Positions 16,422 to 26,091 of a DNA stretch of 42,046 bases are shown here, one piece after another (within the stretch, counting starts at the first letter, position 1; every line of letters starts with the position of its first letter). Origin of the DNA: Candidatus Blackburnbacteria bacterium RIFCSPHIGHO2_12_FULL_44_25 (GTDB lineage Bacteria > Patescibacteriota > Microgenomatia > UBA8517 > UBA10165); contig MHCB01000039.1 in the NCBI GenBank assembly GCA_001816455.1, positions 1 through 42,046 of the forward strand, written 5' to 3'. The notes under the pieces were generated by a model. It did no database searches, was not told the origin of the DNA, and saw only the letters and a list, made by a program, of their open reading frames with translations. Position numbers and translations under genes: made by a program.

Positions 16422-18374
16422 ATGAAAATGGAAAAGGGCCTTCTGCTCATCATCACCATATACACGATCGTGATTCTGCTTATGTTGCCCTTAAGGGAGG
16501 TCGGTTATCATATGGACTTTGGCTATCATCACGCAGTTCGTGATTTTCTTCAATCAGGCATTCTTAAAAACCACACAGCCGTCGTACCAAGCTTCATTTT
16601 ACAAGAATTGTGGGGAGCCCTATTTAGTTATTTGTTGGGATTTTCATACAAAACTCTTCATATATCAGTTATAGTTTTATTTTTCTTCGGAATCATAGCC
16701 TTTTACAAAACATTAAGAGAACTAAACGTAAGTCAAACTAAGTCAGTAATTTTTACCACCACGTTGTTGGTTTTTCCCCATCTTCTGCGTTTTGTATTCA
16801 CTTTCATGACCAATATTCCTCATCTTTCTCTCGAATTGATTTCTTTGCTTTTTGGAATTTGGGCTATAAAAAGAAACTCTTGGCGGGATGCCTTTTGCTC
16901 GAGTGCGTTCGGCATGTTTGCGTTTTTAATTAGAAACTTTGGTATTGTCATGCCAATCTCTTTATTTATCGTGTTTGTCATAAAATCGTATTATGATAGG
17001 AAGTTTTATTTTAAGCATTTGCTCGCAATTGCTATTCCAGCACTGTTTATTTTTTCTGCCTATTATTACTGGCTGATTGTTGGGGACAACATTACCTCAG
17101 GACAATATTACTATGTGTATAACCACTTAGTAGAAACCAAGCGCCACCTATTTCCTCCAAACATAAAATATGTGGCAACTTATTATCATTCATATATTGG
17201 CTATTATTACCGTGTTTGTCTTTTTGTACTTCTACTCTTCACAATTCTTTTACCACTTGTCATGATGCTTAAAGTTCCATCCTTAGAAACTATCAAAAAA
17301 AGCAAAGGCTTCCTATTGCGCACCTTATTTATAGGCTCAGTGCTTTTTGCACTCATCTATATAAAGATAATTCAAGATCATGGATGGAGACTTGAAGGGG
17401 TATACTGGCGGATTTATCTGCCGTTAATTGGACCACTCTCTTGGGGTCATGTCCTATATCGTTATGTTAGTGGCAATAGTTACTTTCTTAGAGTGATTCT
17501 GTATTTTTTATCCTACGCGACGATTCCATTAGCAATTTTTGCAGGAGGGGTAATGATTTATAAATCACACTTAATGTTTTTCGAGCTTAAAAAAATTAAG
17601 AATTTTTTTAACAATAAACTGTTGATTGGCGCTCTTGTAGTTGCGGGTTTCATATTTCAAAAACAACTCGCAGCATACTTTTTTCTTTATCACGAGTCAG
17701 CACATGACGCCTTCGGACTTTGGGTCTTCTGGGCTATAGTTCTGGCTGTTTTTATACATACTTTTGTATTTCGGCACAGGGAAAAATTAGTATCACTTGA
17801 CGCTTATTTTTCTTTGTTTTTCTGGCTATCTCTCATTTTTCAATTATTTATGTTAATGATATACGACACCGGGTTAGATTTTGAGTATATGTTTGCTCTA
17901 TTTCCACTAGCAATCCTTATTTTTGCTATCGTTTTTAGAGAAGCGCCACTTAGCCCGTTTCGCACACTGGCCATTACGCTAACGCTTGTTTTGATCGGGC
18001 TACACTGGGCAAGAAAAGACTATCAGAGTATAGGTTGGGCTTGGGAAAGATCAGCTCAACAAGTTAACCGTGGACTAATTGAGCCCCGGCAAGTGGGTAT
18101 AAATACATGGGCATGGATGCCGTATTGGTATTATGAAGCAGGTTACCCGATAGAGTTGGCAAAGCAAGGTGGAGACAGAAGAAAGGTATACATCCATACA
18201 TGGACGGAGGTACCCTCTCTTGAACAAGATCATACTAAGCCGTATCTGGGTATTGGGGAGTGCAATACGCTAGAGTGGTCCGAACGTGATATAAAGATTA
18301 TTGACCGTTTTTATGAAAGACAATTGTTGTTCATCAAAAAAGAATTTTGTGCTTACTTATGGCAAGCAAAATGA
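16422..18374 (+). CDS. Multi-spanning membrane protein, GT-C/PMT-like
   Basis: Many hydrophobic segments; early loop REVGYHMDFGYHHAVRDFLQSG; long C-terminal soluble tail. Confidence 0.6.
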   Translation: MKMEKGLLLIITIYTIVILLMLPLREVGYHMDFGYHHAVRDFLQSGILKNHTAVVPSFILQELWGALFSYLLGFSYKTLHISVIVLFFFGIIAFYKTLRELNVSQTKSVIFTTTLLVFPHLLRFVFTFMTNIPHLSLELISLLFGIWAIKRNSWRDAFCSSAFGMFAFLIRNFGIVMPISLFIVFVIKSYYDRKFYFKHLLAIAIPALFIFSAYYYWLIVGDNITSGQYYYVYNHLVETKRHLFPPNIKYVATYYHSYIGYYYRVCLFVLLLFTILLPLVMMLKVPSLETIKKSKGFLLRTLFIGSVLFALIYIKIIQDHGWRLEGVYWRIYLPLIGPLSWGHVLYRYVSGNSYFLRVILYFLSYATIPLAIFAGGVMIYKSHLMFFELKKIKNFFNNKLLIGALVVAGFIFQKQLAAYFFLYHESAHDAFGLWVFWAIVLAVFIHTFVFRHREKLVSLDAYFSLFFWLSLIFQLFMLMIYDTGLDFEYMFALFPLAILIFAIVFREAPLSPFRTLAITLTLVLIGLHWARKDYQSIGWAWERSAQQVNRGLIEPRQVGINTWAWMPYWYYEAGYPIELAKQGGDRRKVYIHTWTEVPSLEQDHTKPYLGIGECNTLEWSERDIKIIDRFYERQLLFIKKEFCAYLWQAK

Positions 18375-18426
18375 TATTACTTCCAAGATAATAGTTAATT
18401 CCCCAAAGTCTTTTGATATGAGCTAG

Positions 18427-18449
18427 TGCTTCTAAATTATTTAGAAGCA
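18427..18449. repeat. Intergenic inverted repeat (11-bp arms, 1-nt centre)
   Basis: TGCTTCTAAAT-T-ATTTAGAAGCA, 29 nt upstream of the GTG at 18478. Confidence 0.9.
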
Positions 18450-18477
18450 GCTCTAGGATGTTACAATTCTAGCTAGT

Positions 18478-19056
18478 GTGGTGAAAAATATTTTTCGTTT
18501 TAGCGCTTATAGTACTACTCAAGAATTCAGAGGCTCGCTGATTGTAGAAACCTACAAAAACTGGTTAACAAAAAATGACCGAGTATTGGATGTAGGTTGC
18601 GGGACAGGCATAGTGTCAAAGCAACTGGCCGATTACTTTAAAATAAAAATAGTTGGGTGTGACATAAAAAACTACCTGAAAAGAGACATAAAGTTTGTGA
18701 AGATGGCATATAAAGATAAACTACCGTTACCCAAAAACAGCTTTGATACCGCTATGCTTAATGATGTTCTGCACCACGCAGATTGGGATGATCAAGAAAT
18801 ACTATTAAGAGAAGCGCTTAGAGTAAGCAAGAAGGTACTGCTATTTGAAGTGCAACCAACTCTTGTGGGTAAATTATGTGATTATATTCTTGGTAAAATT
18901 TACTATAAAAATATGTTGATACCATTCACATTCAGAACATCTTCTCAGTGGGAGACATTATTTAAAAGGTTACCAATCAGGAGGTGGAAAACCAAAAAAG
19001 TTAAAAGACCCTTTTTCTATCCTTTTTCTCATATTGCGTTTTGCTTAGAAAAATAG
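18478..19056 (+). CDS. Class I SAM-dependent methyltransferase (GTG start)
   Basis: RVLDVGCGTGIVSKQLADYF; LPLPKNSFDTAMLNDVLHHADWDDQEILLREALRVSKKVLLFE. Confidence 0.88.
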   Translation: MVKNIFRFSAYSTTQEFRGSLIVETYKNWLTKNDRVLDVGCGTGIVSKQLADYFKIKIVGCDIKNYLKRDIKFVKMAYKDKLPLPKNSFDTAMLNDVLHHADWDDQEILLREALRVSKKVLLFEVQPTLVGKLCDYILGKIYYKNMLIPFTFRTSSQWETLFKRLPIRRWKTKKVKRPFFYPFSHIAFCLEK

Positions 19057-19082
19057 CTATTCTTTGTATTGAGTTAGAAAAT

Positions 19083-20348
19083 ATGCAAATTCTAGACCTA
19101 TCTTTAAAACCCCAAATAAAAGGTGCCAAGCATTGGTATCAAGAAATCAATCAGTTATATCACCCAACCGGAGAGTTTGAACAGGATTCTCAAGAGTTAG
19201 TTTATTCTTATGGAAATTTAAACTCCACAAAGTTTGTTCCGATCCTTCTTAAGGAGTGGCTTTACCTGGTTAAAAAAGATGGTTATTTAGTAATAGATTA
19301 TCAACCAAATAAAGAGTGTAACTTGAAAAAACTAGAAGAACAGATGTGGTGGTTGTGGATGGGTAAGTACGACATAGTCTTCCATGGACCTATAAAAACT
19401 AAAGAACTGAAGAACTTAAGAACAAAAGAACTCGAGAGGTTTGTAAAAAACGCCCCGAGCCAACCGGTAATGCCAAAAGGCGACGAGGAGGGAATCTTTA
19501 GATTTGTCTGCAAAAAGATTGAATCAACTAAGACCCCTGGTGACTCAATAGACAAGTGGACATTTGGGATGATCACAAAGGGCGAAAGAAATGATTGGAT
19601 AGAGGAAATAATTGCCGCAATCCACAAACAGAAAATTCCCAATTACGAAATAATCGTTTGCGGAACATACTTTGACCGAAAAGAAAAAAACTTTACCTAC
19701 ATTCCATTCAAAGAAAGAGACGACAAGGGATGGATAACTAAAAAAAAGAATCTAATTGTCCAAAAAGCAAAATACGAAAACCTATGCATCATGCACGACA
19801 GGATAGTGCTTGGTAACAATTGGTTTTCAGGGGTTAAAAAGTATGGCAATTGTTTTGAGCTTATGTGTGTTAAACAAACTCTTCGTGGTAGCGGCCTAAG
19901 AACAGGCGATTGGATTACTTATGGCGGGAAGACTCTGGACGTGCCTTACGGGATCGCAAAGTTAGACTACGAAGATTGGGATGAATATATTTATGTTGGC
20001 GGAATGCTCACAACTCTTAAAAAACAGATAGCAGTTAAAGCTCCATGGAATGAAATTCGTTATTGGGGGGAAGAAGATGTTGAATTGACTTTTAGACAAA
20101 GAGATTTGGGATACATTGCAAGGTACAATCCATACTCTTCAGTTGAGGCCCTTACTTGGAGATTTGGAGATTTGCCCTCAAAGTATTATCCCTCAGAAGG
20201 TTTTTTGCCGAAAGACATGTTGGTCCGAAGACTCCTGCGCCAAATAAACAAAGCCGTCTTTTCTGTGCCATTATTGAAAAAAATCACATCCCCCTTTGTT
20301 ACAATGCTTGTTAAATCACGGGTTTATAAATTTATAACAACACATTAA
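19083..20348 (+). CDS. Partial-methyltransferase-like N-terminus fused to GT2-like glycosyltransferase domain
   Basis: N-terminal STKFVPILLKEWLYLVKKDGYLVIDYQPNKEC resembles the C-terminal half of class I methyltransferases; C-terminal NYEIIVCGTYFDRK...LCIMHDRIVLGNNWF...RYWGEEDVELTFRQRDLG resembles GT2/galactosyltransferase-like. ATG at 19083 preferred over TTG at 19041. Confidence 0.6.
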   Translation: MQILDLSLKPQIKGAKHWYQEINQLYHPTGEFEQDSQELVYSYGNLNSTKFVPILLKEWLYLVKKDGYLVIDYQPNKECNLKKLEEQMWWLWMGKYDIVFHGPIKTKELKNLRTKELERFVKNAPSQPVMPKGDEEGIFRFVCKKIESTKTPGDSIDKWTFGMITKGERNDWIEEIIAAIHKQKIPNYEIIVCGTYFDRKEKNFTYIPFKERDDKGWITKKKNLIVQKAKYENLCIMHDRIVLGNNWFSGVKKYGNCFELMCVKQTLRGSGLRTGDWITYGGKTLDVPYGIAKLDYEDWDEYIYVGGMLTTLKKQIAVKAPWNEIRYWGEEDVELTFRQRDLGYIARYNPYSSVEALTWRFGDLPSKYYPSEGFLPKDMLVRRLLRQINKAVFSVPLLKKITSPFVTMLVKSRVYKFITTH

Positions 20349-20375
20349 GCTCAAGAGTAAAGTATGATTCTTTAA

Positions 20376-22805
20376 ATGGCCCCGGTGAAAATTCTACGAC
20401 CAATTAATAAATACGGTCTATGGCTTTTGGAAAAACGGTGGTTTATCGTATGCGTCATTTTAATATTTTTAGTAACATTTTTAGCATTTGAACAAACGCT
20501 AAAAATGTATTTATGGACTGATATTTATTCATTGATTTACAAAGTAAATCATCCCCATGAGCAAGCTGGAGTTTATGGAACAGGTATCTTAGGCCGCGAT
20601 GGCCCGTATAGATGGACCGCTGTATTTTTCTTGCCGTTTTATCTTCTTTTTGGCCTAGAGCCGAAAGGATATTACCTAGTTGGGATTATTTTCTATTTCC
20701 TTGCATCAATGACTGTTTATTTTTTCGCAAAGATCTTAACAGAGAATAAGAAAATTGCCCTAGGCGCCTCACTAATTTTTGCTTCTGGTTATGTTGGATC
20801 AAGCTCGCTTTATGAAATCGACGACAGCTATCATAACTTAATCTCCGCGATACTGCTGACTCTAACTGCAGCTTTTTACTATAAATTTATAAAATCGAAG
20901 CGATGGCTTTTTTACATTATAACCCTGCTTTTGTATTTCACTACAATGGAGGTAGCGTATATCAGAGCCCACGGCATTTTTCTGTTTATATTATGCATGG
21001 AGGTACTGTTTAACCTCAATATTACAAAGTCCTCGCTTCGAATGGCACCATTTTTAATAGGTTACCTGTTTAACTACGTATTTTCCACGGGAAACTATTT
21101 ATCACTAACAGGCAATACAGGCAATACCTCATTAATCCAAAGTTTTATAAGGGTTGTGTTTATAGACCGAAACTTTACGTATCTTTTGACTCCGTTTCAA
21201 ACACTAGAAAATATATTTATTCCAGATAAATTTAACTTACCATTGTGGATTTTTATAGTCATTCTCTCGGGTGTCCTAATTTGGAAAAAAAACAAGATCC
21301 TGCTTTACTCTTTAATATTTACAGTTTCGAACTTTTTAGTTTATTTTTTATATTACCCACAAGGAGTACAGCAAACAGCACATCGCTACCTTAACCCCTC
21401 GTTTGTAGGAAGCTCAATCTTTTTAAGCAGCCTGATGTATTTTTTGTTTCAAAGGAAGTATAAATATTTATACTTCCTTCTCGTAGGTTTTGTTGTTGTT
21501 TTCAATTTAACCCAGGTAAGAGGATACCAGGAGTCCCTGGTACTGGGAATTAGCCAACCATCGAGGAAATTTTGGGAATCACTTAAAAGCCAAATACCTT
21601 CACTTCCAAAAGGTTCAGCTCTGTACTTTGATATTAAAAACGAAGGAAGTAGTAAACCTGCATATGTTAATGCGATTACTGTTGGTGCCATGCCTGGTCT
21701 GGTTTCATTTGCTACTCATTACGATCTAAACCAAAAGGAGTTATTCCTGCCAGAAACTTTTGATGAACTTTTGGAGTTACTTCACAAAAACAAGGTTAGT
21801 ACCAACAATTTTTACACCTTCTTTTATAGCCTAGACACTGGAATTGTTAACACTACAGAAACCACAAGAAATGCTCTCTTTAGCAACCCATCAAAATTTC
21901 TTATCAAAGATCTTTCTAATGTTAATATTAAGCACACCTCACCGGCAATATTAGATTTTACTTTGAGTGTAAAGTTAGATTTTCAAGAGCCTGAGCTGCG
22001 CGAAGCCAGCTCGGGTATCCTTATGCAATATCTTCCCTACCTATCGTCTAAACAGAATTTTTACAAGACAGCCACCTTCACTGCTTCCTCTCAAGCAAAA
22101 TACACCGAAATTTCCAATATACACGACCAAAATCCGAGTACTAGCTGGAGAGCTTTTAATGATTTTATTCACAATAGTGAGCCAATAGAAGTTACAGTTG
22201 ATTTAGGCGTTATTAAAAGAATAGGCGGGGTGAAAATTGTACCGGCTGCATTTGGCAGGATACCAACCAAATACACCTACGAATGCTCCCAAGACGGAGA
22301 AAAATGGGGAAACCCCGTCAATTTTGAGAAGAAAGTAGATAAAGTAACCACTTACGTAGATAAATTCAGTGAAACTCTATGCCAATTTATCAAACTTAGG
22401 ATTTACGATACTGTTTTACATGACTCGCCACAGATATCAGAAATGGAAGTATTAGAGAATAACTTTGAGGATCTAAACTTCGAACTTGCTGATAAAGTGA
22501 ACAAGAACCCATTTTTATACGCAGCCTCACCAGATCAGCGGGAACTGTTAATAAAGTATATTATCAAAAATGGATACGAGGGGGATATATGTGTTCTGAC
22601 TGATAAGTTCAAACCTACAGAGCCTCAATGTCAGAAATATAAATTTCAACTGGGTACTCTCAACGGATCGCTACAAGTTAGACAAGGAGGCACAGTAATA
22701 CAAAAAATCAAGTTTGTTACCCCTCCTGAAATTCGAGTTAATGTAATGAAATTAACTCTCGAACACTTGACATATAAACAACTTGAAAAAGTTGAAAACC
22801 AATAA
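20376..22805 (+). CDS. GT-C-like membrane protein with F5/8 type C (discoidin)-like domain and an extra C-terminal domain
   Basis: Multi-TM N-terminal half; TASSQAKYTEISNIHDQNPSTSWRAF...IEVTVDLGVIKRIGGVKIVPA..PTKYTYECSQDGEKW...CQFIKLRI is the discoidin pattern. Clear paralog of 23627..26050. Confidence 0.75.
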   Translation: MAPVKILRPINKYGLWLLEKRWFIVCVILIFLVTFLAFEQTLKMYLWTDIYSLIYKVNHPHEQAGVYGTGILGRDGPYRWTAVFFLPFYLLFGLEPKGYYLVGIIFYFLASMTVYFFAKILTENKKIALGASLIFASGYVGSSSLYEIDDSYHNLISAILLTLTAAFYYKFIKSKRWLFYIITLLLYFTTMEVAYIRAHGIFLFILCMEVLFNLNITKSSLRMAPFLIGYLFNYVFSTGNYLSLTGNTGNTSLIQSFIRVVFIDRNFTYLLTPFQTLENIFIPDKFNLPLWIFIVILSGVLIWKKNKILLYSLIFTVSNFLVYFLYYPQGVQQTAHRYLNPSFVGSSIFLSSLMYFLFQRKYKYLYFLLVGFVVVFNLTQVRGYQESLVLGISQPSRKFWESLKSQIPSLPKGSALYFDIKNEGSSKPAYVNAITVGAMPGLVSFATHYDLNQKELFLPETFDELLELLHKNKVSTNNFYTFFYSLDTGIVNTTETTRNALFSNPSKFLIKDLSNVNIKHTSPAILDFTLSVKLDFQEPELREASSGILMQYLPYLSSKQNFYKTATFTASSQAKYTEISNIHDQNPSTSWRAFNDFIHNSEPIEVTVDLGVIKRIGGVKIVPAAFGRIPTKYTYECSQDGEKWGNPVNFEKKVDKVTTYVDKFSETLCQFIKLRIYDTVLHDSPQISEMEVLENNFEDLNFELADKVNKNPFLYAASPDQRELLIKYIIKNGYEGDICVLTDKFKPTEPQCQKYKFQLGTLNGSLQVRQGGTVIQKIKFVTPPEIRVNVMKLTLEHLTYKQLEKVENQ
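21452..21479. repeat. 28-bp perfect palindrome inside a coding sequence
   Basis: AAGGAAGTATAAATATTTATACTTCCTT equals its own reverse complement. Confidence 0.98.
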
Positions 22806-23640
22806 CCTTATGGAATTAAGAAAGACAACTCTCCATAAAAAATACAAACTGAAAGATCAAGGGGATATGCCCAAATATACAGTCTTAGAATTTAGGCCAA
22901 AAAAAACACCATACTGCTTATGTATACCTGTGATTAACGAGGGCCAAAGAATAAAACGCCAACTTGAAAAGCTACGAAAATATACGAATGTTGTAGATGT
23001 CTTATTATTAGACGGAGGTAGCATAGACGGATCAACAACTCCAGAGTTTCTCAAAAAAAACAAAGTTCGCGCACTGCTTGTTAAAAAAAGTAAAGGTTGG
23101 CAAGCAACCCAGCTTAGGATGGGTTTTGGGTATGCAATTAAACAAGGATACAGCGGCATAATACAAATAGATGGAAACAATAAAGATAGTGTTTCAAGTA
23201 TTCCACTTTTTATTAAAGCTCTTGAGCAAGGTTTCGACTACGTACAAGGGTCACGCTTTATTAACGGCGGTAGGGGTATAAATACCCCCCTTTCCAGAGA
23301 ATTAGGAATCCGTTTGTTAATGTCTCCACTATTAAGCCTTGCCGCAGGCCATAGATATACTGATGTAACAAACGGCTTTAGGGCCTACAGCGCTCGTTAT
23401 CTCGCGCACCCTAAAGTTCGACCATTCAGAAAGATATTTCAAAAATACTCACTTAACTTTTACTTATGTGTCCGTGCTAATCAGATAGGGCTATCAACAA
23501 AAGAGGTGCCAGTAGGGAGGCGATATCCAGCTGGGAAAGTACCAACAAAAATAACTGGTATCAGAAAAAACTTTGATATTTTCCTAGAAGCGCTTAAGGC
23601 AGCACTCGGAATTTATAACCCAGAACATGAAAGTTTTTAA
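22783..23640 (+). CDS. GT2-family glycosyltransferase, DPM1-like
   Basis: YCLCIPVINEGQRIKRQLEKLRKYTNVVDVLLLDGGSIDGSTTPEFL...IIQIDGNNKDSVSSIPLFI...QGSRFINGGRG...DVTNGFRAYSARYL. Confidence 0.88.
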   Translation: MKKLKTNNLMELRKTTLHKKYKLKDQGDMPKYTVLEFRPKKTPYCLCIPVINEGQRIKRQLEKLRKYTNVVDVLLLDGGSIDGSTTPEFLKKNKVRALLVKKSKGWQATQLRMGFGYAIKQGYSGIIQIDGNNKDSVSSIPLFIKALEQGFDYVQGSRFINGGRGINTPLSRELGIRLLMSPLLSLAAGHRYTDVTNGFRAYSARYLAHPKVRPFRKIFQKYSLNFYLCVRANQIGLSTKEVPVGRRYPAGKVPTKITGIRKNFDIFLEALKAALGIYNPEHESF

Positions 23641-26050
23641 TCGAGTTGTGAAAAAAATTAAAGAAAAAAGACTCCAGTTGCCATTGGGCATTTTTACAAT
23701 TGTACTTATTGTAATTCTAGGGTTTTGGCAGACAACCAATATGTATTTTAGGCATGACGACTATACAATTCTTTATAAAATTCAAAATCCCGACGAAACT
23801 ACAGGTGCTCTTGGTAGCGGAATTTTGGGCCGGGACAGTCCTTATCGTTATGCAGCCATCCCCTGGGTTTTTTTATACCCCTTTATAGGCATTCAGTCAA
23901 CGGGTTATTATGTTGCTTTGTTGGTCCTTTATGCCGTTTCGGCTATACCAGTTTATTTGCTTGCCAAATCTTTGACAAAAAATAGGGCGACAGCGTTTAT
24001 ATCTACTTTAATATTTGTGTCCGGCTATGTTGGTTCGGACAAAATGTACCATCTCGCAACCGGTTTCCAAAGTATATTAGGAGTAATTTTTTTGGCCACC
24101 TCAGTGTTTTTTTATAACGAATTCATACAAAAGAAAAAGTCAGTTATGTATATCGTTTCGCTGGTCGCTTTTTTCCTCTCGATAGAAGTGGTCTTCATAC
24201 GATCACACGGAATTTTGTTTTTAATTTTGGGACTTGAATTGATATTCAATTTTAATCGTCTTAAGTCATTTATTAGAATGATTCCATTTATAAGTATATG
24301 GTGCTGGGTGTATTTGATAAATCCTCCTTCTTTACTAAACATTTATCCAGTAGAGGGCGAATACTCGGGCTATTTCTTAAACAAAGTATTCAATCTAGTA
24401 AACAATGACAAGAGCTTCGGGGAAAATATAATTGTTTTTAAGTCGCTCTTGAACACGCTTCAAAATGTGTTTATTCCAAACAAACTTACTTTTCCACTCC
24501 CCCTTTTCCTCATTAGTTTGTCATTATTATTTCTATGGAAGAAATCAAAGCTAATTTTGTACCTAATGTTGTTTATATTTTTCAATTACTTTGTTTACTT
24601 TCTCTACAACCCTGAGCAAATTCTTACAACCCATCGGTATTTAACAAACAGTTTTATTGGCGCATCTATTTTGATTGCAGTTATTTTAAAAGAAATACTT
24701 AACGACAATAGAAGGCAGATCGTAGTCTGTTTTGGAATCGTTGCGCTTGCAGTGTTCAATTTAAACCTTGACCAGTCCCGCTTTATTAAGAATCGAAGCA
24801 GTATCGCAAAAAATTTATATGCAGATTTGTCAACTGACCTTCCAAGATTAAACAAAAATTCAGCAGTATATATTGACGTAAAGGTAGACGGCAAAAGCAA
24901 ACCAGCTTTCGATGATGCAACAGCTACTGCATCAATGGGTGCTACAGCAATCCTAGCAGTTCGCTATAAACTCAAGGCAGATGAAGTGTATTTGCCTGCA
25001 ACTTTTGATGAACTTATAGGGCTTATTAAGGAAGATAAAGTAGGTAAAAACAGCACATACACGTTCTTCTACAGTATAGACACTGGTTTAGTTGACACAA
25101 CACAAGTCACAAAACAAGCCCTTTCTGGAGGCAAAAGCAATGTTAAAATTCAAGATCTCACCAATATTGGGCTCCCCTCGTCCTCTCCAAGCGTTCTGAT
25201 GTTTAATAGTAAAATTAGATTTATAGAAATAGAAAAAGAAGACAAGCCAAGCGAAGAACCATCAATCGAGAACCTTTCTCAATATCTATCTTATCTTCGG
25301 TCCCAAGATGAATACTACAATGAAGTTTCAGCTACAGCCTCCTCTGAACTTAGACTGTCAGAAGTAGATAATTTAATTGACAGAAACATAAAAACCTCAT
25401 GGAGAGGCTTATCATTCCCCTGGGAACACACGGGTAGCGCAAGTGTGATACTTGATCTAGGGAGACCAGTCAATGTTGGCGCAATTAAAATGCAGTTGGC
25501 AACAGCAGAGAGAATACCTACGAAATACCATTACGAATGCTCAAATAACGCTTCAAATTGGGACACCATACAGAACGTATCTCGAAAAGAAGCAAAAAGC
25601 TACCTTATGGTAATCGACAAACTTCCCCCTGCGAGTTGTAGATTTATAAAGTTTGTAATCGAGAACACCTATTCAAACTGGGACCCCCAAATTTCTGATA
25701 TGGAAGTTGTCCAGGACAAATTCAGAGAACTCGACCTCTTGTTGGCGAATAGAATCAGAGAAAATCCACGAGCCTATACAAAAACACATCAAGAAAGACT
25801 TCTTCTACTTGATCATCTTCAAGCTAACGGCATTGATGGGAAAATCTGTGTGTATACAGACAAAAATAAACAAACTCAGCCAGACTGCAAAAGCCACAAA
25901 TTTTACATGAGTGAAAGTAAGATAAATTCATTTAAGATTGAACCAGCCGGCACTCAATTGAGTAAAATAGAGTTTGAAATGCCTCCTCAAACTAAGATAG
26001 AGATTAGAAATACCACACTGGAATATCTATCGCTTGATGAACTGGATTAG
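23627..26050 (+). CDS. GT-C-like membrane protein with F5/8 type C (discoidin)-like domain, paralog of 20376..22805
   Basis: Shares GILGRDSPYRYAA, FVSGYVGS, LPATFDELIGLI, TFFYSIDTGLVDTTQVTKQAL, TASSELRLSEVDNLIDRNIKTSWRG and KICVYTDKNKQTQPDC with the paralog. Confidence 0.75.
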   Translation: MKVFNRVVKKIKEKRLQLPLGIFTIVLIVILGFWQTTNMYFRHDDYTILYKIQNPDETTGALGSGILGRDSPYRYAAIPWVFLYPFIGIQSTGYYVALLVLYAVSAIPVYLLAKSLTKNRATAFISTLIFVSGYVGSDKMYHLATGFQSILGVIFLATSVFFYNEFIQKKKSVMYIVSLVAFFLSIEVVFIRSHGILFLILGLELIFNFNRLKSFIRMIPFISIWCWVYLINPPSLLNIYPVEGEYSGYFLNKVFNLVNNDKSFGENIIVFKSLLNTLQNVFIPNKLTFPLPLFLISLSLLFLWKKSKLILYLMLFIFFNYFVYFLYNPEQILTTHRYLTNSFIGASILIAVILKEILNDNRRQIVVCFGIVALAVFNLNLDQSRFIKNRSSIAKNLYADLSTDLPRLNKNSAVYIDVKVDGKSKPAFDDATATASMGATAILAVRYKLKADEVYLPATFDELIGLIKEDKVGKNSTYTFFYSIDTGLVDTTQVTKQALSGGKSNVKIQDLTNIGLPSSSPSVLMFNSKIRFIEIEKEDKPSEEPSIENLSQYLSYLRSQDEYYNEVSATASSELRLSEVDNLIDRNIKTSWRGLSFPWEHTGSASVILDLGRPVNVGAIKMQLATAERIPTKYHYECSNNASNWDTIQNVSRKEAKSYLMVIDKLPPASCRFIKFVIENTYSNWDPQISDMEVVQDKFRELDLLLANRIRENPRAYTKTHQERLLLLDHLQANGIDGKICVYTDKNKQTQPDCKSHKFYMSESKINSFKIEPAGTQLSKIEFEMPPQTKIEIRNTTLEYLSLDELD

Positions 26051-26091
26051 TTTAGTACATCGGCTGCAAGCCGAATTCCCCAAGTCTTCAT

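Noticed and set aside
16463-16472. CACGATCGTG as a confirmed regulator site
   Set aside because: Only the 10-bp core matches and it lies in coding sequence; reported only as a weak lead.
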